Origin: Lachnospiraceae bacterium
GTDB taxonomy: Bacteria; Bacillota; Clostridia; Lachnospirales; Lachnospiraceae
Direction: 5' to 3'
Length of the DNA stretch: 8,180 bases
Assembly: GCA_017477005.1 (NCBI GenBank)
Contig: JAFUXY010000053.1
Span: 1-8,180 of the forward strand
Every line of letters starts with the position of its first letter. Positions within the stretch are counted from its first letter, which is position 1. The position numbers and the translations under genes are program-made. Under the pieces are notes generated by a model, which saw nothing but the letters and a program-made list of their open reading frames with translations, had not been told where the DNA came from and did not search any database. Shown piece after piece: positions 1 through 5,376 of the stretch.

Positions 1-12
1 ATAATTTGCCAT
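1..12 (-). CDS. 5' end of an unidentified gene (partial, first four codons)
   Basis: Only ATG-GCA-AAT-TAT (Met-Ala-Asn-Tyr) is visible before the window edge. The start is supported by an excellent Shine-Dalgarno AAGGAGG at 21-27, 8 bases upstream, and by a consensus -10 box at 35-40. The product cannot be identified from four residues. It lies in the same direction as the genes to its right but appears to have its own promoter, so it probably begins a separate transcript. Confidence 0.6.
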
Positions 13-20
13 AATCGTTT

Positions 21-40
21 CCTCCTTCTGTACGATTATA
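21..40 (-). promoter_or_regulatory. Promoter -10 box and ribosome binding site for the left-edge gene
   Basis: On the minus strand a perfect TATAAT lies at 35-40, with AAGGAGG at 21-27 and the ATG at 10-12. No good -35 hexamer is seen: at 17-base spacing the match is TAGCTT, which is poor, and there is no TG extension of the -10. The predicted transcript start is near 28, so the leader would be only about 16 bases. The promoter is either activator-dependent or of moderate strength. Confidence 0.5.
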
Positions 41-72
41 GCTCTTCTCCCGACAGGAAGCTACTAAAAGTG

Positions 73-222
73 TTACCGTCTGAAAGACGGTGGTTTTGTA
101 CCATACGCTTGGAAAATAAAAAACCCACCCGGCATCTGTTCCGCCAGCCATTCGATCGCCGGCAATTTTGTCTCGCCAGACAAACCATCGGCAAACTCTC
201 TATCTGCTTGAATCTCACTCAT
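73..222 (-). pseudogene. 49-codon ORF resembling the N-terminus of a PAS-type signalling protein, probably truncated
   Basis: The ORF starts at the ATG at 220-222 and ends with TAA at 73-75. A GGGAGGAAGG Shine-Dalgarno lies just upstream, as strong as any in the window. Residues 20-40 (LPAIEWLAEQMPGGFFIFQA) resemble the segment that opens the sensory PAS domain in many clostridial diguanylate cyclase and phosphodiesterase proteins, where E/D-x-M-P-G-G-x-x-x-Y/F is typical. The resemblance stops at about residue 41, and neither other frame carries a PAS continuation. The last codons lie inside a perfect 7-bp hairpin. I read it as the surviving front end of a lost signalling gene. A genuine 49-residue protein is possible because the start signals are intact. 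The family assignment is from memory of the motif and is moderate at best. Confidence 0.4.
75..98. terminator. Perfect 7-bp hairpin with short T runs on both strands, possible bidirectional terminator
   Basis: ACCGTCT (75-81), a 3-base loop, and AGACGGT (85-91) form a perfect stem. On the plus strand it is followed by GG and TTTT (94-97). On the minus strand it is followed by AACAC and TTTT (66-69). It overlaps the stop codon of the PAS-like ORF and sits just upstream of the promoter for the left-edge gene, which is where an end-of-operon terminator is expected. The stem is short and the T runs have only four bases, so the strength is uncertain. Confidence 0.4.
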
Positions 223-278
223 CCCATCCTTCCTCCCGGTCCATTAGCGTTTCACTCCCGCCCTATTCGTAGTCACGC

Positions 279-301
279 AAAACGAGGGCCGCTTGCGCCC
301 T
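279..301 (-). terminator. Weak hairpin with T run after the glutathione peroxidase gene
   Basis: On the minus strand AGGGC (301-297) can pair with GCCCT (289-285) around a 7-base loop, followed by CG and TTTT (282-279). It lies 37 bases beyond the peroxidase stop codon. A 5-bp stem is weak for an intrinsic terminator. Nothing else in 223-337 looks functional: no convincing promoter or ORF was found there apart from the Shine-Dalgarno for the 49-codon ORF. Confidence 0.3.
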
Positions 302-337
302 GCCGCGCACGACCCCCGCCTCTATTCGCACTCTATC

Positions 338-883
338 CTACAGCAATCCAGCCACACACTCTTCGAGCTGCTTCATATCCTCTGTCGGCTCGAAGCGGGC
401 CACCACATCGCCCTCCCGATTGATCACAAATTTCGTGAAATTCCACTTGATATCGGGGTTGTTTTTGTAGTCCTTGTCAATTTTCTTGAGCATCGTGCCC
501 ATCATCAAGGCCTTGGGGCCGCTTCCAAACCCTTCAAAGCCTTTTTGGCTCTTCAAAAACGTATATAACGGTAATGCGTTTTCGCCGTTGACATCGGATT
601 TTTTCATCTGCGGAAACTGCGTGTTGTATTTCAACGTGCAAAATTCGTGGATCTCATCGTCCGTCCCCGGTGTCTGTCCGGCAAACTGGTTGCAGGGAAT
701 GTCTACGATTTCCAATCCCTTGTCATGGTAGGCTTCATACATCTTTTCGAGCGGTTCATACTGCGGCGTAAACCCGCAGCCCGTCGCCGTATTCACGACC
801 ACCACTACCTTGCCTTCGAGTTCCTTCATGTTCCATTCACTGCCATCCGGTCTCGTCACCGCATAATCATAAAACTGTCCCAT
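338..883 (-). CDS. Glutathione peroxidase family protein (cysteine type, probably thioredoxin-dependent)
   Basis: Thiol peroxidase of the GPx family, 181 residues, which is a normal length for bacterial members. It reduces hydrogen peroxide and lipid hydroperoxides in the cytoplasm. The N-T-A-T-G-C-G-F-T-P-Q-Y motif places the peroxidatic Cys at 36. This is a plain cysteine codon, not a UGA selenocysteine. P-C-N-Q-F gives Gln66, and K-W-N-F-T-K-F gives Trp147 and Asn148, completing the catalytic Cys-Gln-Trp-Asn set. Cys82, in the helix E-F-C, lies 46 residues after the peroxidatic Cys and is the candidate resolving cysteine. Members with such a cysteine normally use thioredoxin rather than glutathione. 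Two adjacent ATGs exist. I chose the second (883) because GGGGG at 889-893 is then 5 bases away, matching its neighbours; the first (886) would leave only 2. It is the last gene of the co-oriented run, 22 bases after the small-protein gene. Confidence 0.93.
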   Translation of the reverse strand: MGQFYDYAVTRPDGSEWNMKELEGKVVVVVNTATGCGFTPQYEPLEKMYEAYHDKGLEIVDIPCNQFAGQTPGTDDEIHEFCTLKYNTQFPQMKKSDVNGENALPLYTFLKSQKGFEGFGSGPKALMMGTMLKKIDKDYKNNPDIKWNFTKFVINREGDVVARFEPTEDMKQLEECVAGLL

Positions 884-905
884 CATGTCCCCCTTTCTTT
901 CTGCA

Positions 906-1097
906 TCACTCCTTTATCACATCAAGTTCTGAAAGATTGACTCCAGCAACCTGCAATAAAGCCTTCGTAGATAAGTAATCGGCTTTCAGCTTTTCATAGA
1001 GCGCTGTGGCATTCTCTTTCTTCGCCAAAAGCATATACTCCTGAATTTTCTGAAACTCCTTGATTGCACGTTCTGCAATCTCTAAACTGATTGCCAT
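906..1097 (-). CDS. Small helical protein of unknown function (63 aa)
   Basis: I do not recognise this protein. It has 63 residues, no signal peptide, no membrane segment, no cysteine and no metal-binding motif. The sequence is rich in Ala, Glu, Lys and Leu with heptad-like spacing (IAERAIKEFQKIQEYMLLAKK, then LYEKLKADYLSTKALL), which suggests two amphipathic helices, perhaps a helical hairpin or a coiled-coil dimer. The start at 1097 has AAAGGGGG 5 bases upstream. An in-frame ATG at 1136 overlaps the J-protein stop as ATGA and would add 13 residues, but it has no room for a ribosome binding site, so I reject it. The gene lies 35 bases after the J-protein gene and 22 before the peroxidase gene, so it is probably cotranscribed. 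Coding is likely because of the start signals and fit in the operon. Confidence 0.7.
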   Translation of the reverse strand: MAISLEIAERAIKEFQKIQEYMLLAKKENATALYEKLKADYLSTKALLQVAGVNLSELDVIKE

Positions 1098-1132
1098 ACG
1101 TTCCCCCTTTACTCTGCTTAAAATGCCGCTCT

Positions 1133-1702
1133 TCATCCCCCAAATCCGAGAATCTGCGCCGCAATCTCCGCCGCACGGATCGCATAAACCCGCATCATCT
1201 CTTCATCGACCATCTCCTCTTCGGCTCTCTTCCTGAGCTCTTCATCCCTCCTGCGGATCCGCTCTCTGCGTCTCTCCTCGGAGCGCTTCTCCTGCTTCCT
1301 TCTCTCCAGAACATCGTCCCGGCTGCTTGTCGCGCGATGGCCGCCGACGATCCGACTTCCTCCGAAGCGATTCTGCTGCCACGCCCGCATCGCCGCGTCC
1401 CCGCCGATCGTCCTGGTCGAAGCTGAAGCGCCGCTTCCAAAAGCCCCGCCCGAAACCATCTGACCGCCTACGATTTTCGAAGGCTGGGGAACCTCCGCTT
1501 CGCCGTCCCAGGCGTCCATCAGAAAATCGTACGCCTCCCGCAGCCGCTGAAACGCTTCCGTTGCTTTGTCCTTTTCCAATCTTCCCGCATCGGGATGCAC
1601 ATACGCCGCCATTCTGTGGTATGCACTCTTGATCTCGTCCTTGGTGGCGCCCTGATCCAATCCCAACAGCAGCAGCGCCTCACGCGATGTCTTTATACTC
1701 AT
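1133..1702 (-). CDS. J-domain (DnaJ-like) co-chaperone with charged C-terminal helix
   Basis: 189 residues. Residues about 6-65 form a J domain, with the diagnostic HPD tripeptide at 36-38 preceded by a basic helix (KSAYHRMAAYVHPD). J domains stimulate ATP hydrolysis by DnaK/Hsp70 and recruit it to a client or site. The rest is not DnaJ: the Gly/Phe region, Cys4 zinc fingers and client-binding domains are absent. Instead there is a Gly/Ser-rich linker (about 75-125) holding three similar hexamers (SKIVGG, TRTIGG, SRIVGG), then a highly charged Arg/Glu helix (about 129-165), and an Ala-rich C-terminal helix ending in GFGG. The ATG at 1700-1702 overlaps the folC stop as ATGA, implying translational coupling; a GGGAG lies about 13 bases upstream. 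A longer reading from 1768 exists only because it runs through the end of folC in another frame. The client is unknown. Confidence 0.85.
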   Translation of the reverse strand: MSIKTSREALLLLGLDQGATKDEIKSAYHRMAAYVHPDAGRLEKDKATEAFQRLREAYDFLMDAWDGEAEVPQPSKIVGGQMVSGGAFGSGASASTRTIGGDAAMRAWQQNRFGGSRIVGGHRATSSRDDVLERRKQEKRSEERRRERIRRRDEELRKRAEEEMVDEEMMRVYAIRAAEIAAQILGFGG

Positions 1703-2952
1703 AGCTTTTTTATTTCTCCCACCAAAGAAAGGGAACCGAACACAAGGATCCTGTTTCGCTGTCCCCACTGCGCGGATCTGAAATTTTTCTCCCCCAAAAC
1801 GTCGATCTCTTCGCCCCGCAGCAAGCGCAGGGCTTCCTTCACCGAAGCGCAGGCTCTCGCTTCCACTCCCTGCACCGACAGACGGCGAACCAGATCCTCC
1901 GGCTCTCTGTACCTATCGCCGCTCCCAACACCCACCGCGCAGACTGAAGCTAGCAGCGGCAACATGGGCTCTAGTATTCCATCCGCATCTTTGTCCTTCA
2001 ATATCCCTATGATCGCATCGAATGATTCCCCTGAAAAAATCCCCTTCAAGCTGTTCGAGAGCGCCGCCGCTCCCTGCGGATTGTGCGCCCCGTCTATGAG
2101 CAAACGCCCTCCCCAAAATGCTTCCAATCTGCCTGCGATCGGCAGAGAAAACTCCTTGCTATCAGGAAGGTCGATTCCCAAGCATTTCATGATCACAACA
2201 GCATTGGCCAGGTTTTCCTTTTGATAGGTCGCATACAGCCCGCTTGCGTGGCTTCGCACCCACTCATCGGCTTCCCCGTTCTCTTCGACGGCCACCCAGT
2301 CAATGCATTTTTTCTCGCAATCGGCGACCAGCACGCGCTTCGCCCGCGGCTCCATCTCAGCCAGCACGGCCGTCGTTCCTGGCCGAAGAATCCCGGCCTT
2401 TTCCGCCGCAATCGCTTCATAGGTATCTCCCAAGAGCCGCGTATGATCGAGCCCGATCCTCGTAATACAGGACACCTCGGCCGCCTTGTGGGTCGTCAAC
2501 GCATTTGTCTGATCCAATCTGCCGCCCAGCCCGGTCTCTACGACCGCAAACTCGCAGCCCCGTTCCACAAAATACTCTACCGCCATCCATAGCAGCAGAT
2601 CCGAGGCCGTCCCTTCCTCGAGAAGTGCCCTCCCTGCAAGCCGCGCGAACGCTTCCCGGGAAATGTCCTCCCCATCCACGGCGATCCGTTCACACATCGA
2701 CACCAGATGCGGCGAAGTATAGAGCCCCACCAAATGTCCTGCTTTGCGCAGCAGCGCCGCCGTATAGCGCGCCGTAGAACCCTTGCCGTTTGTCCCCGCA
2801 ATATGGACAATCCGAAGCCTCCGCTCCGGATGCCCCGCCTTTTCCAGCAGCGCCGCCATACTGCAAACGCCCGGGCTGCGGCCGTACATCCCTCTGGCCG
2901 CAATCGCCTCAGCCGCCTCTTCAAATTTCATCCCGCTATCCGAATCCGCCAC
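1699..2952 (-). CDS. folC: Folylpolyglutamate synthase / dihydrofolate synthase
   Basis: Mur-ligase-family enzyme that adds glutamate to folates (and, in many bacteria, to dihydropteroate) with ATP in the cytoplasm, retaining folates for one-carbon metabolism. 417 residues is close to the usual 420-430. Landmarks in order: P-loop GTNGKGST (53-60), TSPHL (79-83), ETGLGGRLDQTN (139-150), GLDHT (167-171), EKAGI (184-188, Lys186 the position usually carbamylated), GRLE (274-277), DGAHNP (287-292) starting the C-terminal Mur-ligase domain, and FGSLSLVGE (405-413). The start given is GTG at 2952. An in-frame ATG at 2931 gives an N-terminus closer to known FolC lengths. Neither has a strong Shine-Dalgarno, so the start is open. 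It begins 17 bases after the DegV stop (38 for the ATG) and overlaps the J-protein start by four bases. Whether it also has dihydrofolate synthase activity cannot be read here; no other folate gene is in view. Confidence 0.95.
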   Translation of the reverse strand: MADSDSGMKFEEAAEAIAARGMYGRSPGVCSMAALLEKAGHPERRLRIVHIAGTNGKGSTARYTAALLRKAGHLVGLYTSPHLVSMCERIAVDGEDISREAFARLAGRALLEEGTASDLLLWMAVEYFVERGCEFAVVETGLGGRLDQTNALTTHKAAEVSCITRIGLDHTRLLGDTYEAIAAEKAGILRPGTTAVLAEMEPRAKRVLVADCEKKCIDWVAVEENGEADEWVRSHASGLYATYQKENLANAVVIMKCLGIDLPDSKEFSLPIAGRLEAFWGGRLLIDGAHNPQGAAALSNSLKGIFSGESFDAIIGILKDKDADGILEPMLPLLASVCAVGVGSGDRYREPEDLVRRLSVQGVEARACASVKEALRLLRGEEIDVLGEKNFRSAQWGQRNRILVFGSLSLVGEIKKL

Positions 2953-2969
2953 TTCTCTGAAAAATGATT

Positions 2970-3806
2970 CTATACCACCATGATCAGCCCGCCGTCGTTG
3001 GCGTACATCGTCGAAACGCCCCGCATGCTGATTACCTTTATCTGTTTGAAGTTGGCACGTTTTTCAACTTCTTTTTTCAACTGTAACGCACGCTCGAGGC
3101 AGTTGCAGTGGGAAATGGCGAGCATCTTTTCCCCGTAGTTTTTGGTCATCTCGATCATGCAGTCCGCCATCTTCGAAAGGGCCTTTCCCATCCCCCTCAC
3201 CTGCGCGAGCTTCATAATATTCCCGGTATCCGTCGCCGCCATGATCTGCTTGATATGCAAGGTATTTGCGATCCGTTCCTTGAAATTCGACAGGCGGCCA
3301 TTCTTGCGCAGGGTATCCAAGGTCTCGAGCACGAAAAAGGTATGCTGCTGCGAAATATACGCCTCCACCGCTTCCACCACCTGGCCAAAGCTCATCCCCT
3401 TTTCCTCGCACTCGGCAGCCTTTTGCCCGATCAATGTCTGTCCGACCGAAGCGGAACGCGAATCAAAGACATGAATTTTCTTGTCCTCATGCTCCTCCTC
3501 ATACATCTCTTTCGCCGTCAAGGCGCTGTTGTAGGAGCCGGACATCTCGCTGGATAACGTCACAATGTAGACATGATCCGCCTCACCCTGAATGGCCTCC
3601 AAGTATTTCCCCGGCGACGGACAGGAGGATTTCGGTCCTGTTGGAGACGCCTTTACCTTGCGGATGAAATCCAGCTGATCAAAGGACTCATCGTCCATGA
3701 TCACCTCTCCATCCACCTCCAAGGTCAACGGAACATTCACAAACCGCTCGTCCGCAAGCATCTCCGGAAACAACTCCCCGCAGCTATCAATAATCACCTT
3801 AAACAT
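2970..3806 (-). CDS. DegV/FakB-family fatty-acid-binding protein
   Basis: 278 residues, full length for the DegV family. Characterised members (FakB) hold a fatty acid in a buried pocket and present it to the kinase FakA, feeding exogenous fatty acid into phospholipid synthesis. Family landmarks: IDSCGELP-like N-terminal strand (6-13), the PTGPKSSCPSPGKYLE segment (55-70, canonical TSQPSPGDF), LSSEMSGSYNSA (84-95, canonical ISSxLSGTYQSA), VFDSRSASVGQ (113-123), and LRKNGRLS (166-173, with the Arg conserved in FakB). The C-terminus reads YANDGGLIMVV (268-278), where typical FakB has H-x-GPGAIG, so a residue near the fatty-acid carboxylate is changed. The ATG at 3806 has GGAGGGGAG just upstream; a longer reading to a GTG at 3839 is less likely. 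No FakA is in the window. The 48 bases separating it from the lipoprotein stop show no terminator. Confidence 0.93.
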   Translation of the reverse strand: MFKVIIDSCGELFPEMLADERFVNVPLTLEVDGEVIMDDESFDQLDFIRKVKASPTGPKSSCPSPGKYLEAIQGEADHVYIVTLSSEMSGSYNSALTAKEMYEEEHEDKKIHVFDSRSASVGQTLIGQKAAECEEKGMSFGQVVEAVEAYISQQHTFFVLETLDTLRKNGRLSNFKERIANTLHIKQIMAATDTGNIMKLAQVRGMGKALSKMADCMIEMTKNYGEKMLAISHCNCLERALQLKKEVEKRANFKQIKVISMRGVSTMYANDGGLIMVV

Positions 3807-3854
3807 GGTCTCCCCTCCATCGCCTTTTCTTTGATTCACGCAGCCAAGCCCGCT

Positions 3855-5012
3855 TCACCGGTACTCCACTGTCAATACCCGGGTGTCCGGACCGTCCATA
3901 TACGTGATCGATTCCAGCCCCTCGCAATAATCTGTCAAATGCCCGTCATCGATGAAATACTGCTTGACCTGTTCATACAAGGCTTCATCCGAAAGCTTGA
4001 CGGACACGATCTTTTCGTTGTTGTAATACCCATTCGAAAGGGCGATTCCGATCTTTTCCTCCTGCCAATCGGAGAAAAAAATGCCCTCCCGATGAAAATA
4101 ATTGTCCCCTGTCGCCGTACACTCCGGCACGTAGAGGTTTGTATCCATCGTATGCGTCCGCAGCAGCTCTTCCGTGGTAATATTCAGATACGCATAATTG
4201 ACATGCTTGACCTTCGACAAATCGGTATCCAAATACATGCTATTGCCCCAGGTCGAATCCAGAAAATAATACTCCCCATCGAGAAGCACCAGATTCCAGG
4301 CATGCGAAATACCCCTTGCGTCGCCCGTCACGATCATTGACGGGATCGACAACTGCTGCAAAAGATAATTCGTAGCGTCCGCATATCCCTGGCACACTGT
4401 CTCCCCTCTCAGGAAAACAGAGATAATATTTTGATTGTCCTCGCTGTTTTTTTCATAATCGACATGGTCGATCAGCGTCTCAAAGACAAATTTTGACTTT
4501 GTGTAGTCGTCTGCGTCATTTGGAAGGTCCGAAAGCCATTCCTCTACGACCGCATCGATCTTCTCCTGTGTCTTGTCCCGCTTTTTCCGCCCCATTGTGT
4601 AGGACGGCTCAAAGACAAACCCTACCGTTTCATCTCCCAGACCGTAGGTCCGATAAGAGTACCCGCTGACCCAGAAAAGCCCGCCATAGTCCGCCATCAC
4701 GGCCGAAAACGCCTTGTCACACTTTTCGGCGCTTTTGATAAACAGCGGCACCTCCTCCGAGTGGGTGAGAATACAGTCCAAAATCTGATCGTAGGCCTTT
4801 TGCTCCTTGGGACCTAGATTTTGGTACGCGATCCGGTTCTCCGAAACGCTCACTACCTCCTTTGGAGCGCCGATCATCGCCGTCATCATCCGCTTCTCTA
4901 CCCCGTCGATCGCCGACTGCAAAAAAGAACAGCCGCTCAAAAGCAGCGAGACGCCGAAGAGGATCCCGTATAAAAAGAAACGAGGGCTTGCCCCCGGAGA
5001 TTTCCCGGGCAA
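3855..5012 (-). CDS. Transglutaminase-like domain lipoprotein (TTG start proposed)
   Basis: 385 residues from the proposed TTG. The N-terminus is a lipoprotein signal: basic residues, a hydrophobic stretch (FFLYGILFGVSLLLSGC) and a lipobox ending at Cys28, so the mature protein should be lipid-anchored outside the membrane. A transglutaminase/protease-like core follows, with a Cys-His-Asp triad: TVCQGYA (Cys207), SHAWN (His237) and FLDSTWG (Asp252). Such cores act as proteases, peptidases or amidases; the substrate here is unknown. A C-terminal region of about 100 residues has no motif I know. The TTG at 5012 has GGGGG 5 bases upstream. The alternative is ATG at 5054, which overlaps the cold-shock gene by 20 bases and gives a 42-residue signal peptide, long for a lipoprotein. 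The ribosome site lies inside the hairpin at 4981-5023. The neighbours (cold-shock gene, degV) do not define the role. Confidence 0.87.
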   Translation of the reverse strand: MPGKSPGASPRFFLYGILFGVSLLLSGCSFLQSAIDGVEKRMMTAMIGAPKEVVSVSENRIAYQNLGPKEQKAYDQILDCILTHSEEVPLFIKSAEKCDKAFSAVMADYGGLFWVSGYSYRTYGLGDETVGFVFEPSYTMGRKKRDKTQEKIDAVVEEWLSDLPNDADDYTKSKFVFETLIDHVDYEKNSEDNQNIISVFLRGETVCQGYADATNYLLQQLSIPSMIVTGDARGISHAWNLVLLDGEYYFLDSTWGNSMYLDTDLSKVKHVNYAYLNITTEELLRTHTMDTNLYVPECTATGDNYFHREGIFFSDWQEEKIGIALSNGYYNNEKIVSVKLSDEALYEQVKQYFIDDGHLTDYCEGLESITYMDGPDTRVLTVEYR

Positions 5013-5023
5013 GCAAACCCCCG
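4971..5023 (-). terminator. Intrinsic terminator of the cold-shock gene, overlapping the lipoprotein start
   Basis: On the minus strand GCTTGCCCGG (5014-5005) pairs with CCGGG..CAAGC (4997-4986, a GG bulge at 4992-4991) around a 7-base loop. An outer stem CGGGG (5023-5019) with CCTCG (4985-4981), containing one G-T pair, extends it. TTTCTTTTTA (4980-4971) follows at once. It begins 12 bases after the cold-shock stop codon, as expected for its terminator. The same hairpin contains the GGGGG (5022-5018) and TTG (5012-5010) proposed to start the lipoprotein. Confidence 0.65.
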
Positions 5024-5034
5024 ACGTAAAATGC

Positions 5035-5238
5035 TTATGAAACAACCGTAACATTCGTCGCCTGCGGACCCTTGGCCCCCTCGGTAACTTCGTACTCAAC
5101 CGTGGCGCCCTCTTCGAGCGTCTTGTAGCCTTCCATGTTCAGCCCCGAAAAATGCACGAACACGTCATTGCCACCCTCATCCGAAATAAAACCGTACCCT
5201 TTTTGATTGTTGAACCATTTTACTGTGCCTCTGTTCAT
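5035..5238 (-). CDS. Cold-shock protein, CspA family
   Basis: 67 residues, the normal size for a single cold-shock domain: a five-stranded beta barrel that binds single-stranded RNA and DNA and melts secondary structure. RNP1 is K-G-Y-G-F-I (13-18) and RNP2 is V-F-V-H-F (26-30). Trp8 and Phe9 (VKWF) complete the aromatic nucleic-acid-binding face. The start has GGAGG at 5248-5252, 9 bases upstream. It has its own promoter at 5278-5306, giving a leader of only about 33 bases, so the long cold-responsive leader known from E. coli cspA is absent. A hairpin with a T tract follows the stop codon. The paralog (CspA, B, C, D) cannot be assigned from sequence alone. Confidence 0.97.
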   Translation of the reverse strand: MNRGTVKWFNNQKGYGFISDEGGNDVFVHFSGLNMEGYKTLEEGATVEYEVTEGAKGPQATNVTVVS

Positions 5239-5277
5239 TATACTGTACCTCCAGACTACAACAAAAGTATCTTTTGA

Positions 5278-5306
5278 AATATAGCACAGCTTTACGAAAA
5301 AGGCAA
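5278..5306 (-). promoter_or_regulatory. Sigma-A-type promoter for the cold-shock gene
   Basis: On the minus strand TTGCCT (5306-5301, 4 of 6 consensus bases) is separated by exactly 17 bases from TATATT (5283-5278, 5 of 6). The predicted start of transcription is near 5271, about 33 bases upstream of the ATG. Its -35 box lies 5 bases from that of the divergent hydrolase promoter. Confidence 0.65.
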
Positions 5307-5311
5307 GTCAT

Positions 5312-5340
5312 TTGCGATTTTTCCCCGTATAAGGTATAGT
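5312..5340 (+). promoter_or_regulatory. Sigma-A-type promoter for the alpha/beta hydrolase gene
   Basis: TTGCGA (5312-5317, 4 of 6 consensus bases) is separated by exactly 17 bases from TATAGT (5335-5340, 5 of 6). Transcription should start near 5347, giving a leader of about 30 bases with the Shine-Dalgarno AAAGGA at 5364-5369. No operator-like inverted repeat was seen between the two divergent promoters. Confidence 0.65.
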
Positions 5341-5376
5341 AGAAAAAAGAGAAGCGACAACGAAAGGACAAGGCCT

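Noticed and set aside
70..423. Plus-strand open frame of 117 codons across the left region
   Set aside because: It is Pro/Arg/Ser-rich with no domain or ribosome site, and runs into the antisense of the peroxidase gene.
1200..1320. Pyrimidine-rich plus-strand stretch (purine-rich on the minus strand)
   Set aside because: It is explained by Arg, Glu and Lys codons of the charged helix in the J-domain protein, so no separate DNA element is needed.
1595..2224. Plus-strand open frame of 209 codons
   Set aside because: It lies opposite the well-supported folC and J-protein genes, is rich in Ser, Pro and Arg, and has no domain motif. It is a shadow of high-GC coding on the other strand.
3573..4340. 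Plus-strand open frame of 255 codons
   Set aside because: It runs opposite the DegV and lipoprotein genes across their intergenic gap, is His/Ile/Arg-rich, and has no recognisable domain or ribosome site.
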